From Chryseobacterium vaccae (GTDB taxonomy: Bacteria > Bacteroidota > Bacteroidia > Flavobacteriales > Weeksellaceae): a stretch of 64,000 bases of DNA. Positions within the stretch are counted from its first letter, which is position 1; every line of letters begins with the position of its first letter. The notes under the pieces were generated by a model. It was given only the letters and a program-made list of their open reading frames with translations. It was not told where the DNA came from and did not search any database. Location of the stretch: assembly GCF_009602705.1 (NCBI RefSeq), contig NZ_VSWH01000001.1, positions 4,017,001 to 4,081,000 of the forward strand. Reading direction: 5' to 3'. This document shows positions 1-8,139 of this stretch, in pieces. The translations under genes and the position numbers were made by a program.

Positions 1-687
1 CCATGGACGGAAATTATCAGAGGACATATTGAAGAAAGATTAGGTCTTCATGCAACGAATATCTACGGATTAAGCGAAATTATCGGTCCCGGGGTTTCCA
101 TGGAAGACTTTGAGGAAAAAGGAGGTTCTTACATCTGGGAAGATCATTTCTATCCGGAAATTTTAGATCCGGTTACCAAACAGCCGGTTCCTTTCGGGGA
201 AGAAGGGGTTTTAGTGATTACCACATTAACGAAAAAGGCAATGCCGCTTTTAAGATATTGGACCAACGATATCACCAGCCTGTATTATGATGAAAACAGC
301 AAGAGAACCATGGTGAAAATGAGACCTATTAAAGGCCGGGCAGACGATATGCTGATCGTAAGAGGGGTGAATGTTTATCCAAGCCAGATTGAAGAAGCCT
401 TTTCCCATGTAAAAGGAGTCGTTCCGAATTATTACCTGACACCCGTTGAAAAAGAACAGATGTGTGTAGCACTTGATATTGATGTGGAAATCGCAGATGA
501 ATTGGTGAAAGATCAAAAAATACTGGCGGGTACCGATGATTATTTTAATTTTGTTGGAAACTTTGGAAAAAGCATAGAAAACGAAATAAAAAAACGGGTA
601 GGAATCACCACAAAAGTAAAAATTCACGCTCAGGACAGCTTACCGAAGTGTGAAGGCGGAAAAATTAATAGAATACTTAAAAAATAA
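1..687 (+). CDS. paaK: Phenylacetate-CoA ligase PaaK, C-terminal part (cut by window edge)
   Basis: The open frame runs from base 1, so the N-terminal half lies outside the window. The first codons encode the family's adenylate-forming signature NIYGLSEIIGPGVS, followed by the C-terminal AMP-binding lid with the DDMLIVRGVNVYPSQIE motif and a terminal lysine-containing segment (LPKCEGGKINRI). PaaK activates phenylacetate to phenylacetyl-CoA in the cytoplasm, using ATP and CoA, as the first step of the pathway. The stop overlaps the paaE start by one base (TAATG), so translation is probably coupled. The identity is secure from the motifs and from the six paa genes that follow. Confidence 0.96.
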   Translation, partial: PWTEIIRGHIEERLGLHATNIYGLSEIIGPGVSMEDFEEKGGSYIWEDHFYPEILDPVTKQPVPFGEEGVLVITTLTKKAMPLLRYWTNDITSLYYDENSKRTMVKMRPIKGRADDMLIVRGVNVYPSQIEEAFSHVKGVVPNYYLTPVEKEQMCVALDIDVEIADELVKDQKILAGTDDYFNFVGNFGKSIENEIKKRVGITTKVKIHAQDSLPKCEGGKINRILKK

Positions 688-1772
688 TGAATTCATTTTA
701 TAAACTTAAGACTGTAAAAGTTCAGAAAGATACTTCCGAAGCAGTAAATGTAGCGGTAGAAATCCCTGAAGAGCTGAAGGATAAATTCAGGTTCAAGCAG
801 GGACAGTATCTTAATTTCCGGATGATTATCAACGGAAACGAAGAGAGACGTTCTTATTCTATCTGCAATGCCCCAAGTGAGAAAAGCAACACGTTGGAAG
901 TATTGGTAAAGCTCCTTGAAGGAGGAAAAGTTTCAGGATATTTCAATGAACATCTTCATATGGATGAACTGCTGGAAGTAATGCCTCCAATGGGTGGTTT
1001 CAATACCTCTTACCATCCTACGAACGTAAAAACCTATGTTGGTTTGGCGGCGGGAAGCGGAATCAGTCCTGTTTTATCAAATATTAAAGAAAGCCTTTAC
1101 CAGGAGCCTAACAGCAACGCTTATCTTTTCTACAGCAACAGAAGCATGAATCATGTGATGAAGAGAGCAGAGATTGATAAGTTGGTAGAGCACTTCAACG
1201 GAAGACTGAAAGTAATCTATCTGGTAAGCCGTGAGAAACACGAAGATCCTGTATTTGAAGGGCGTATTTCAGCCGAAAAACTGGAACAGCTGTTTGAAAG
1301 ATATACAGACATCGATGTGAAAGAAGCGACCTATTTTATCTGCGGACCTGCAGAAATGATCAAAGGAATCGCTGATTATTTAAAGAAAGATAAAAAAGTA
1401 CCTGCCATTCAGGTATTATTTGAATATTTCACCGCTCCTGACGAAGAAAATTCCGAAGAAATGAGTGATGAATTCAAGGCTATTGCCAACATTGAAAGTA
1501 TGGTAACGGTAATCATTGATGATGATGAATATTCGTTCCACTTAAATTCCAAAAAAGAGAGTATCTTAGATAAAGCATTGAAAGACCAGCTTCCTGTTCC
1601 TTTCGCATGTAAAGGAGGCGTGTGCTGTACGTGTAAAGCGCAGGTTTTAGAAGGAGAAGTATTCATGGAGAAAAACTACGCACTTACCGAAGACGAAGTA
1701 GCCAGAGGTTACGTTCTTACTTGTCAATGTCACCCGACAACGAATGTGGTGATGCTTAATTATGACGTGTAA
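687..1772 (+). CDS. paaE: Phenylacetyl-CoA epoxidase reductase subunit PaaE
   Basis: The 361-residue protein has the usual order: an FAD-binding barrel (RRSYSICNAP near residue 50), an NAD(P)-binding fold (GLAAGSGISPV, then YFICGPAEMI) and a C-terminal plant-type 2Fe-2S domain. The cluster ligands are C308, C313, C316 and C346 (C-x4-C-x2-C-x29-C). It passes electrons from NADPH to the di-iron centre of PaaA. The ATG overlaps the paaK stop by one base. Gene order K-E-A-B-C-D differs from the E. coli A-B-C-D-E order. Confidence 0.96.
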   Translation: MNSFYKLKTVKVQKDTSEAVNVAVEIPEELKDKFRFKQGQYLNFRMIINGNEERRSYSICNAPSEKSNTLEVLVKLLEGGKVSGYFNEHLHMDELLEVMPPMGGFNTSYHPTNVKTYVGLAAGSGISPVLSNIKESLYQEPNSNAYLFYSNRSMNHVMKRAEIDKLVEHFNGRLKVIYLVSREKHEDPVFEGRISAEKLEQLFERYTDIDVKEATYFICGPAEMIKGIADYLKKDKKVPAIQVLFEYFTAPDEENSEEMSDEFKAIANIESMVTVIIDDDEYSFHLNSKKESILDKALKDQLPVPFACKGGVCCTCKAQVLEGEVFMEKNYALTEDEVARGYVLTCQCHPTTNVVMLNYDV

Positions 1773-1868
1773 TTAATGTAACAATGTAACAGTTTACCCA
1801 TGTAACAATTATTGTTAGACTGTTATATTGATTCATTGTTACATTTTAAAATTTTAAAAATTTTAGTT
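1773..1868. repeat. Palindromic spacer between paaE and paaA (TGTAACA family)
   Basis: The 96-base AT-rich gap carries a perfect 12-base inverted repeat: AATGTAACAATG at 1775-1786 and CATTGTTACATT at 1834-1845. Further TGTAAC copies lie at 1785-1790 and 1801-1806. It could fold into a hairpin in the mRNA between two co-transcribed genes. No T-run follows it, so it does not look like a terminator. A related TGTTACA/TGTAACA hairpin occurs before paaG. Confidence 0.7.
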
Positions 1869-2807
1869 ATGGACTTAGAAAAATTTGTTCAATACGTTCA
1901 CGAAGAAAATAAAGTAGAACCCAAAGATGTAATGCCGGATGATTACAGAAAATTATTGGTTCGTCAGATTTCACAGCACGCCCATTCTGAGATTGTCGGG
2001 ATGCTGCCGGAAGCTAACTGGATTTCAAGAGCCCCTTCATTGAGAAGAAAAATGGCGCTTTTGGCTAAAGTTCAGGATGAAGCAGGACATGGTTTATACC
2101 TTTATTCTGCAACAGAAACATTAGGAGACGGAAGCATCAGAGCAGACAGAGATGCTACCTATGATGATATGTTGGAAGGAAAAGCAAAATACTCAAGTAT
2201 TTTCAATTACCCTACTTTGAGCTGGGCAGATATAGGTGCTATCGGCTGGCTGGTAGATGGTGCGGCAATTATGAATCAGGTAATGCTGATGGGGAACTCT
2301 TATGGACCCTATTCAAGAGCAATGGTGAAGATTTGTAAAGAAGAATCATTTCACCAAAGACAGGGATATGAAATTCTGATGGCGCTTTGCCGTGGTACCA
2401 AACAACAGAAAGAAATGGCTCAGGCTTCATTGAACCGTTTCTGGTGGCCGGCTCTGATGATGTTTGGCCCGAATGATGACAGTTCACCAAACTCTAAAAT
2501 CTCTATGAATTACAGAGTTAAAAGAGAAAGTAATGACAGTCTTCGCCAGAGATTTATTGACGTTACCGTTTCTCAGGCTGAATTCTTAGGATTGACGATT
2601 CCGGATAAAGACCTGAAATGGAATGAAGAAAGACAGCATTATGATTTCGGAGAGCTTCCATGGGATGAATTCATGACCATCTTAAAAGGAAACGGTCCTT
2701 GTAATAAAAAGCGTATTGAAACGAAGAGAAAAGCTCAAAGAGAAAACTCTTGGGTAAAAGAAGCGGCGATAGCTTTTGCAGAAAAACAACAAAAAGAAGT
2801 TATATGA
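1869..2807 (+). CDS. paaA: Phenylacetyl-CoA epoxidase catalytic subunit PaaA
   Basis: This 312-residue protein is the di-iron monooxygenase subunit that forms the 1,2-epoxide of phenylacetyl-CoA. It carries the ferritin-like motifs of the family: [15 protein letters not shown] and [17 protein letters not shown], whose Glu and His residues bind the two irons. I place the start at 1869 ([10 protein letters not shown]). The frame stays open upstream to 1812, but that extension reads through the spacer repeat and does not resemble PaaA. It works with PaaB, PaaC and PaaE, all encoded here. Confidence 0.97.
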   Translation: MDLEKFVQYVHEENKVEPKDVMPDDYRKLLVRQISQHAHSEIVGMLPEANWISRAPSLRRKMALLAKVQDEAGHGLYLYSATETLGDGSIRADRDATYDDMLEGKAKYSSIFNYPTLSWADIGAIGWLVDGAAIMNQVMLMGNSYGPYSRAMVKICKEESFHQRQGYEILMALCRGTKQQKEMAQASLNRFWWPALMMFGPNDDSSPNSKISMNYRVKRESNDSLRQRFIDVTVSQAEFLGLTIPDKDLKWNEERQHYDFGELPWDEFMTILKGNGPCNKKRIETKRKAQRENSWVKEAAIAFAEKQQKEVI

Positions 2808-2921
2808 TTTGAAAATGTGCCAATTTGAAAATAAATTAAAAACGTTAATAATTCTCAAATTTTCAATGAAGGCAATCAATCAATTTTCAAATTAACCAAT
2901 TTTCAAATTTTCAAATTAATT
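2808..2921. repeat. Palindromic spacer between paaA and paaB (TTTGAAAAT family)
   Basis: The left half has TTTGAAAAT units (about 2806-2832) and the right half has the reverse complement, ATTTTCAAA, three times (2881-2918). The halves can pair into a long AT-rich hairpin around a core of about 45 bases. The same family flanks the broken four-helix-bundle gene at 5562-5884 and fills the gap at 9346-9510. No promoter or terminator is evident. Confidence 0.7.
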
Positions 2922-3203
2922 ATGGCAAATTTAGATATGTGGGAAGTGTTTATTCAGACTAAACCGGGATTATCCCACAAACATGTTGGAATTGTACAGG
3001 CGCCAACAGCAGAAATGGCTTTGCAGAATGCAAGAGACGTTTATACAAGAAGAAAAGAAGGAACTTCTGTTTGGGTAGTTCCAAGTAAATATATTGTGAC
3101 TTCAGAAGGGGTGGATAAAGAGGCATTCTTCGATCCTGCTGATGATAAGCTATACCGTCACCCAACTTTCTACGAAATCCCTAACGACGTAAAAAATATG
3201 TAA
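2922..3203 (+). CDS. paaB: Phenylacetyl-CoA epoxidase subunit PaaB
   Basis: The 93-residue protein matches the small PaaB subunit in length and content: a MWEVFIQTKPGLSHKHVG start, a central ALQNARDVYTRR segment and WVVPS. PaaB is a non-catalytic subunit that bridges PaaA-PaaC assemblies in the epoxidase complex. It lies between paaA and paaC, as expected. Spacers of 114 and 91 bases on either side hold palindromic repeats instead of genes. Confidence 0.96.
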   Translation: MANLDMWEVFIQTKPGLSHKHVGIVQAPTAEMALQNARDVYTRRKEGTSVWVVPSKYIVTSEGVDKEAFFDPADDKLYRHPTFYEIPNDVKNM

Positions 3204-3294
3204 TTAATCAAGATTTTAAGATATGAGATCTCAGATACCAGACTTTTTTTGTCGATCTGAAATCTGATGTCTGAAATCTGAAATCTACTAAACA
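3204..3294. repeat. Palindromic spacer between paaB and paaC (TCTGAAATCT family)
   Basis: Units of the type AGATCTCAGATACCAGA on the left face repeated TCTGAAATCTGATGTCTGAAATCTGAAATCT-like units on the right, separated by a T-rich loop near 3244-3252. The halves are imperfect reverse complements and could form a hairpin. The gap before paaJ (8063-8139) has the same family. It is a different sequence family from the spacers on either side of paaA. Confidence 0.65.
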
Positions 3295-4044
3295 ATGAAC
3301 CCATTATATAATTATTTATTAAAACTAGCAGACGACAGCTTCATTATGGGGCAGCGTTTGTCTGCGTGGTGCGGTGAAGGTCCTTATCTGGAAGAAGATA
3401 TTGCATTGACAAATATTGCGTTGGATGAGCTGGGGCAGGCTAATAATTTTTACGTGTATGCTTCAAGAGTAATTGACAACGGTAAAAGTGAAGATGACAT
3501 TGCTTTTTTAAGATATGAACACGAATATGTAAACGCTCACTGGACAGAACTTCCCAATGAAGATTATGCACAGACAATTCTTAAAGTATATGTGTTCTCC
3601 ATCTATCAGAAGCTGATGTATGAAGCCCTTTCCAACTCTGCCGATGAAGAACTTTCTGCCATCGCTCAGAAATCATTGAAAGAAGTAAAGTATCACTATA
3701 CCCACACTTCTTCCTGGATGAAAATTTTTGCCCAGGGAACAGAGGAAAGCCGTGAACGTTTGGTAAAAGCCATTGAGAATATCTGGGAATACACCAAAGG
3801 ATTGTTTGCAAAAGTAGAAGGAGAGGATGACCTTATCGCTTTGAATATTGCTCCCAATGCTGACGAACTATACAATGAGTTTGTAGCCATTACACAAAAA
3901 GATTTTCAGGAGTTTGGGTTAGAATATCCTGCTAATCCTTTCATGCAGCCAAAATCAAGAACAGGATACCATACAGAATATTTTGGATATATCCTTTGCG
4001 AGTTGCAGTATATGCAGAGAGCATATCCGGGATGTACCTGGTAG
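3295..4044 (+). CDS. paaC: Phenylacetyl-CoA epoxidase structural subunit PaaC
   Basis: The 249-residue ferritin-like protein pairs with PaaA in the epoxidase. It contains DDSFIMGQRLSAWCGEGPYLEEDIALTNIALDELGQA-type text near the N-terminus, a family hallmark, and LKEVKYHYTH in the second helical pair. Known PaaC has a degenerate iron site and serves to stabilise PaaA. Length and order fit. The C-terminal LCELQYMQRAYPGCTW is typical of bacterial PaaC. Confidence 0.96.
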   Translation: MNPLYNYLLKLADDSFIMGQRLSAWCGEGPYLEEDIALTNIALDELGQANNFYVYASRVIDNGKSEDDIAFLRYEHEYVNAHWTELPNEDYAQTILKVYVFSIYQKLMYEALSNSADEELSAIAQKSLKEVKYHYTHTSSWMKIFAQGTEESRERLVKAIENIWEYTKGLFAKVEGEDDLIALNIAPNADELYNEFVAITQKDFQEFGLEYPANPFMQPKSRTGYHTEYFGYILCELQYMQRAYPGCTW

Positions 4045-4121
4045 ACAATGGACCAATATATCAGTACAACAATGCAGTAAAGATTGTCTTGTTCTACTGC
4101 TAAATTGTTAAATTAAAGAAA
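4045..4121. repeat. AT-rich spacer between paaC and paaD with partial inverted repeat
   Basis: The gap contains CAATGCAGTA near 4070 and TACTGCTAAATTG near 4096, which are partly complementary, together with CAACAATG / TTGTTCTACTG segments. This is a weaker palindrome than the other paa spacers and looks like a fourth family. The spacer also supplies the AAAGAAA sequence directly before the TTG start of paaD. Confidence 0.45.
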
Positions 4122-4586
4122 TTGAACAACCTATTAGATTTATTAAAAACAATCCCTGATCCGGAAATTCCCGTGATTGATATTGTGGAATTGGGAATTG
4201 TAAGAGGAGCTCATGTTACTGGTGAAAATACCTGTGAAGTGATCATTACACCTACCTATTCCGCCTGTCCTGCAATGTTTACCATTGAAGAGGATATCAT
4301 CAAAATGATGAAGGAAAACGGCTGGGATGCAAAGGTGGTAACCAAAATGTTTCCAATCTGGACAACAGACTGGTTAACCGATGAAGCCAGAGAAAAACTC
4401 CGTGTTTACGGAATTACCCCTCCGGAAAAAGGAGCAGACGAACATCATATCGGAAAACCGAAAAAATGTCCGAGATGTGGTTCCGAACATACCAAACAGA
4501 TCAGCAGATTCGGATCCACGTTATGTAAGGCCTCTTATCAGTGTTTAGACTGTCTGGAGCCGTTTGATTATTTTAAATGCCACTAA
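4122..4586 (+). CDS. paaD: Phenylacetate pathway iron-sulfur assembly protein PaaD
   Basis: The 154-residue protein has an N-terminal MIP18/DUF59 domain (IPDPEIPVIDIVELGIVR, then TPTYSACPAM with the conserved Cys) and a C-terminal zinc-ribbon-like tail with CPRCGSEHT and CLDC motifs plus a final KCH. PaaD is needed to mature the epoxidase, probably the PaaE cluster. The start is a TTG at 4122. No in-frame ATG lies between the upstream stop (4101-4103) and the conserved domain, and MNNLLDLLKTIPDPEIP fits known N-termini. Confidence 0.94.
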   Translation: MNNLLDLLKTIPDPEIPVIDIVELGIVRGAHVTGENTCEVIITPTYSACPAMFTIEEDIIKMMKENGWDAKVVTKMFPIWTTDWLTDEAREKLRVYGITPPEKGADEHHIGKPKKCPRCGSEHTKQISRFGSTLCKASYQCLDCLEPFDYFKCH

Positions 4587-4725
4587 TCAATAAACAAAGC
4601 GTAGCCGATATTGTTACATTTTATTTGTAACATTGTTAATCTGTTCAATTGTTATAGTATGGCAGGCCGTTACATTGATTTATATTGTTAAATTAGTGCA
4701 TTGTTAAATAATAAAATTAAAAACT
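4587..4725. repeat. Spacer between paaD and paaG with TGTTACA hairpin
   Basis: The 139-base gap has a short hairpin, TGTTACA (4612-4618) with TGTAACA (4626-4632), then several TTGTTA units (about 4634-4705). It belongs to the same family as the spacer at 1773-1868 but is more degraded. I see no open frame, promoter or T-run terminator in it. Confidence 0.55.
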
Positions 4726-5526
4726 ATGTATACACAACTTGATATTGAAATGCATTTTGACGGGAAACTGAAAATTGCTTATCTCAACCAGCCGGAAACC
4801 ATGAATGCTCTTACAAAGCCGTCTTTATCAGATCTGAAAGATTTTATTAAAGAATGCAGCGAAGATGAAACAGTAAGATGTGTTGCCATTTCAGGAAGAG
4901 GAAGAGCTTTCTGCTCGGGACAGAACCTGGATGATGCTTTTGTACAGGGGAACGAGCATCGCGATAATGATATTATCAGAAAAATTGTGGTAGATTATTA
5001 TAACCCTTTGGTGCTGGAAGTTACCCGTTGTAAAAAACCGGTTATCGCTTTGGTAAACGGTCCTGCAGTAGGAGCAGGAGCCATGCTGGCACTGATCTGT
5101 GATTTTGTACTGGCTAACAACAAAGCGTATTTCTCACAGGCATTCTCTAATATCGGATTAATTCCTGATACAGGAGGAACCTATTTCTTACCGAAACTTT
5201 TAGGTAGGCAATTAGCCAATTATCTGGCCTTTACAGGTAAAAAACTATCAGCAGAAGAATCTAAAATGCATGGTCTTGTGGCAGAAGTGTTCAGAGAAGA
5301 AGAATTTGCTCCTAAATCAATGGAGATCCTTGAAAAAATGGCCAATATGCCAACTGCAGCGATCAAATTGACGAAAAAAGCGTTTGCAAACTCTTACAAC
5401 AATACCCTGAAAGAGCAGCTTGAATTAGAAGGAGATCTTCAGCAGGAAGCTGCAGAAACAGAAGACTTCATAGAAGGAGTAAATGCCTTTTTACAGAAAA
5501 GAAAACCTAATTATAAAGGAAAATAA
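4726..5526 (+). CDS. paaG: Crotonase-fold isomerase, probably PaaG
   Basis: The 266-residue enoyl-CoA hydratase/isomerase has the oxyanion-hole segment AFCSGQNLDD (about 61-70), a second one at NGPAVGAGAM, and IGLIPDTGGTYFLPKLLG with Asp148. FC(S/A)GQ(N/D)L and an Asp in IGLxPDxGG are typical of PaaG, the 2-(1,2-epoxy-1,2-dihydrophenyl)acetyl-CoA isomerase that makes oxepin-CoA. PaaF would normally have catalytic glutamates, so PaaG is the better call. It sits between paaD and paaH. Confidence 0.85.
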   Translation: MYTQLDIEMHFDGKLKIAYLNQPETMNALTKPSLSDLKDFIKECSEDETVRCVAISGRGRAFCSGQNLDDAFVQGNEHRDNDIIRKIVVDYYNPLVLEVTRCKKPVIALVNGPAVGAGAMLALICDFVLANNKAYFSQAFSNIGLIPDTGGTYFLPKLLGRQLANYLAFTGKKLSAEESKMHGLVAEVFREEEFAPKSMEILEKMANMPTAAIKLTKKAFANSYNNTLKEQLELEGDLQQEAAETEDFIEGVNAFLQKRKPNYKGK

Positions 5527-5924
5527 TCAATTTGAAAATGAGCTCATTTGAAAATTTTAAAATGAGAAACGATAGGGAAAATATAATTGTTAATAAAACT
5601 TTCGAATTTACATTGGATATTATTGAATTTTCAGAAGAACTCTATAAGGTAAGCAGATTTTCGATCGCGAATCAAATTTTTTAAATCGGGAACATCTATT
5701 GGGGCTAATGTAAGAGAAGCTCAAAATGCTAAAAGTAAGACTGATTTTATTCATAACAGAATATTGGTTTTTATTATGTTTGCAATCACCGTTTTTGAGT
5801 TCTCCGGACGAGAAATTATTTAAAGATTTAAAAGAGATTATATTAATTCTCTCTAAAATTGTTTCTACTTCAAAATTTAAATAATTTTCAAATGAGCTCA
5901 TTTTCAAATTTTCAAATTAAAAAT
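5527..5924. mobile_element. Inverted-repeat-flanked element relic between paaG and paaH
   Basis: The whole gap is bounded by TTTGAAAATGAGCTCATTTG (from 5531) on the left and CAAATGAGCTCATTTTCAAA (from 5889) on the right, reverse complements over most of their length. The interior is a broken S23-type four-helix-bundle gene. No transposase is present, so if it moved it did so non-autonomously. The same TTTGAAAAT ends fill two other paa spacers without cargo. Calling it mobile is an inference from symmetry and from cargo between repeats. Confidence 0.5.
5562..5884 (+). pseudogene. Broken four-helix-bundle (S23 / 23S rRNA intervening-sequence) protein gene
   Basis: Three frames joined in order rebuild most of an S23-family protein. 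Frame from ATG 5562 gives MRNDRENIIVNKTFEF to ANQIF, then stops at 5682-5684. The next frame from about 5683 gives KSGTSIGANVREAQNAKS to DFIHN, the family core. The third, from 5759, gives EYWFLLC to SKIVSTSKFK and a stop at 5882-5884. The first shift lies in a six-T run. The second coincides with loss of the segment that normally links DFIH to EYW. Family members are about 115-125 residues with unclear cellular roles. Confidence 0.8.
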
Positions 5925-7055
5925 ATGAATATCGGAATTATCGGTGCAGGAACTATGGGGGTAGGAATTGCCCAGGTAGCTGCAACAGCGGGATGCAAAG
6001 TTGTTTTATTCGATGCGAATACACCGCAGATTGATAAAGCGCTTACCGGCCTGGAAAAGACCCTTCAGAAACTGTCTGAAAAAGGTAAAATCTCTCAGGA
6101 AAAAGCCGCAGAAATCAGAACCAATATCGTTAAAGGTGAAGCTCTTCAGGATTTAAAAGATTCAGATCTTGTCATTGAAGCCATCATCGAAAACAAAGAA
6201 ATTAAAACCAAAGTATTCACAGAGCTTGAAACCTATGTTTCTGACAGCTGTGTGATCAGTTCCAACACCTCTTCCATTTCTATTACCTCTCTGGGTGCAG
6301 AACTTAAGAAACCGGAACGTTTCATTGGTATCCACTTTTTCAACCCGGCACCTCTAATGCCTTTAGTGGAAATTATCCCATCTTTAGTAACAGAAAAAAC
6401 TTTAGCGGAAAAAATGTATACCCTTATGAAAGACTGGGGGAAAATACCAGTTATTGCTAAAGATATTCCTGGTTTCATCGTTAACAGAATTGCCCGTCCA
6501 TATTATGGCGAAGCATTAAGAATTGTTGAAGAAAATATAGCCTCTCCTGAACAGGTAGACGAAGCCATGAAAACCCTCGGGAACTTCAAAATGGGACCTT
6601 TTGAACTGATGGACCTTATCGGAGTTGATGTCAACTTTGCGGTAACCACTACCGTTTACAAAGATTATTTCTATGATCCGAAGTATAAGCCATCTTTGCT
6701 TCAACAGAGAATGTCTGAAGCCAAACTTCACGGCAGAAAAACCGGAAAAGGCTTCTATGACTACAGTGAAGGTGCAGAAAAACCTGCAGCTTCAAAAGAT
6801 GACGCATTATACCAGCAGATCTTTTTAAGAATTATCTCAATGCTGATCAATGAGGCCGTTGAAGCCAAAAGATTAGGTATTGCCAATGATGAGGACATTG
6901 AGTTGGCTATGCAGAAAGGAGTCAACTATCCAAAAGGATTATTAGACTGGGGAAAAGAGATCGGATATGCAAAAATTTCAGAAACCCTGCAGAATCTTTA
7001 CGGGGAATACCAGGAAGAAAGGTATAGACAAAGCCCTTTGCTAAGAAAATTATAA
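5925..7055 (+). CDS. paaH: 3-hydroxyacyl-CoA dehydrogenase PaaH
   Basis: The 376-residue protein has an N-terminal Rossmann fold with GIIGAGTMGVGIAQ, and the catalytic pair His137 and Glu149 in IHFFNPAPLMPLVE. A dimerisation domain follows (FELMDLIGVDVN), with a shorter second C-terminal domain, so it is nearer to 3-hydroxybutyryl-CoA dehydrogenases in size than to the ~475-residue E. coli PaaH. It oxidises 3-hydroxyadipyl-CoA to 3-oxoadipyl-CoA. The start at 5925 (MNIGIIG) is chosen because the upstream in-frame extension is repeat sequence. Confidence 0.9.
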   Translation: MNIGIIGAGTMGVGIAQVAATAGCKVVLFDANTPQIDKALTGLEKTLQKLSEKGKISQEKAAEIRTNIVKGEALQDLKDSDLVIEAIIENKEIKTKVFTELETYVSDSCVISSNTSSISITSLGAELKKPERFIGIHFFNPAPLMPLVEIIPSLVTEKTLAEKMYTLMKDWGKIPVIAKDIPGFIVNRIARPYYGEALRIVEENIASPEQVDEAMKTLGNFKMGPFELMDLIGVDVNFAVTTTVYKDYFYDPKYKPSLLQQRMSEAKLHGRKTGKGFYDYSEGAEKPAASKDDALYQQIFLRIISMLINEAVEAKRLGIANDEDIELAMQKGVNYPKGLLDWGKEIGYAKISETLQNLYGEYQEERYRQSPLLRKL

Positions 7056-7076
7056 ATCTGTTAGCTAGTTTATTTT

Positions 7077-7307
7077 ATGATGAGTAGGTCAAGAAGGAAA
7101 ACATCCATAACGGGAATTACTACTGCTGTGACAGAAAAAGAGAATAAAAGAAAAGCTAACCGAAAATTAAGAAGATTGAATAAAATCAAAATTCATAAAA
7201 AAGATTATGATTTGTTTCAATTAAGAGAAATATCAGATGTTTGGGGATTTGACAAAGATGGTAAACAATATTTGATAGCTCCGGATAAAAAATGGTTAAG
7301 GAAATAA
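7077..7307 (+). CDS. Small basic conserved-looking protein of unknown function
   Basis: This 76-residue, Arg/Lys-rich protein (start MMSRSRRKTSITGITTAV) has two adjacent ATGs at 7077 and 7080. It has no signal peptide or membrane segment. A basic N-terminal half of about 45 residues is followed by LREISDVWGFDKDGKQYL, which looks like a small folded part. It lies 21 bases after paaH and 24 before the next gene, so it is co-transcribed. I do not recognise a phenylacetate role. Confidence 0.7.
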   Translation: MMSRSRRKTSITGITTAVTEKENKRKANRKLRRLNKIKIHKKDYDLFQLREISDVWGFDKDGKQYLIAPDKKWLRK

Positions 7308-7331
7308 AAGGAAAATAGATAAAATATTTTC

Positions 7332-7643
7332 ATGAATATAGATGAATTCAGGGCAGAACTTGAAGTAAGACTTTTAATTGAGAAAGAATATTTAATCAGA
7401 GAAGCGTCCTCCATTGAAGATGTTCAGGAAAGGCTTGAGCTGTTGGGGAAGTTTAATGAGAAATACAAAATGTTGATTAAAAGACTGGCAAATGAAGAAG
7501 GTATTGATTTGAATGCACCTTATCCGCCTGAAGTTCCTTCCGACTCAGAAAACCTTACCTACGAACAGATCATTCTTGGCAAAACCATGAGTGTTTATGA
7601 TAGATTATCTGATGAATTATATGAAGAAATAACGAACGTATGA
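7332..7643 (+). CDS. Small acidic helical protein of unknown function
   Basis: The 103-residue protein is acidic and strongly helical (EFRAELEVRLLIEKEYLI, VQERLELLGKFNEKYKMLIKRL), with a Pro-rich middle (PYPPEVP). No catalytic motif is visible. Its stop overlaps the start of paaI by four bases (ATGA at 7640-7643), so it is coupled to paaI. With the preceding basic protein it makes an opposite-charge pair between paaH and paaI. Function unknown. Confidence 0.72.
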   Translation: MNIDEFRAELEVRLLIEKEYLIREASSIEDVQERLELLGKFNEKYKMLIKRLANEEGIDLNAPYPPEVPSDSENLTYEQIILGKTMSVYDRLSDELYEEITNV

Positions 7644-8062
7644 CAGAAATGAATCCAAGACAGGTTGCAGATTATATGCTTAATCAGGATTATTTTTCCC
7701 AATGGATGAATATCAGAATGATTGAGGTAAAAGAAAATTACTGTTTAATAGAAATGCCCATCAAAAAAGAAATGATTAACGGGCTGAAAACAGTGCACGG
7801 AGGAGTAACATTTGCTTTTGCGGACTCCGCTCTGGCATTTTCCTCCAACAACACCGGAGATGCTGCGGTAGCACTGAACTGTATCATCAATTTTACCAAA
7901 GCAGGAAAAGAAGGGGATACTTTCAGGGCAGAAAGCATTCTGGTGAATAATACCCGGAAAACAGCTGTTTACGATATTAAGATCACCAATCAAAATAATG
8001 ATCTGATTGCAAAATTCGTAGGAACGGTATATAAAATAGGAAAAAAAATAACAGAGCTATAA
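7640..8062 (+). CDS. paaI: Hotdog-fold acyl-CoA thioesterase PaaI
   Basis: The 140-residue protein carries the PaaI-type hotdog signature TVHGGVTFAFADSALAFSSNN, with the catalytic Asp in FADSAL. PaaI hydrolyses stalled ring-hydroxylated phenylacetyl-CoA products and so frees CoA. The N-terminal DYFSQWMNIRMIEV text fits the family. It is translationally coupled to the small gene upstream and followed by a palindromic spacer before paaJ. Confidence 0.93.
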   Translation: MTEMNPRQVADYMLNQDYFSQWMNIRMIEVKENYCLIEMPIKKEMINGLKTVHGGVTFAFADSALAFSSNNTGDAAVALNCIINFTKAGKEGDTFRAESILVNNTRKTAVYDIKITNQNNDLIAKFVGTVYKIGKKITEL

Positions 8063-8139
8063 ATAAGATAAAAGACATCAGATATTAGATTTTGAAAATG
8101 TCTGCTATCTGAAATCTATCATCTAAAATCTAATAAGAA
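8063..8139. repeat. Palindromic spacer between paaI and paaJ (TCTGAAATCT family)
   Basis: The 77-base gap has AGACATCAGATATTAGATTTT on its left and TCTGAAATCTATCATCTAAAATCT-like sequence on its right, imperfect reverse complements that could pair around GAAAATGTC. It is the same family as the paaB-paaC spacer. It lacks a terminal T-run, so read-through into paaJ is expected. Confidence 0.6.

Noticed and set aside
1773..1868. Repeated TGTAAC units suggesting a CRISPR array
   Set aside because: The units are irregular and very short, have no constant spacers, and form a palindrome instead. No cas genes are nearby.
5859..5924. An N-terminal extension of PaaH by 22 residues
   Set aside because: The extension is encoded by the inverted repeat and the tail of the broken S23 gene. 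The family start MNIGIIGAG at 5925 fits.
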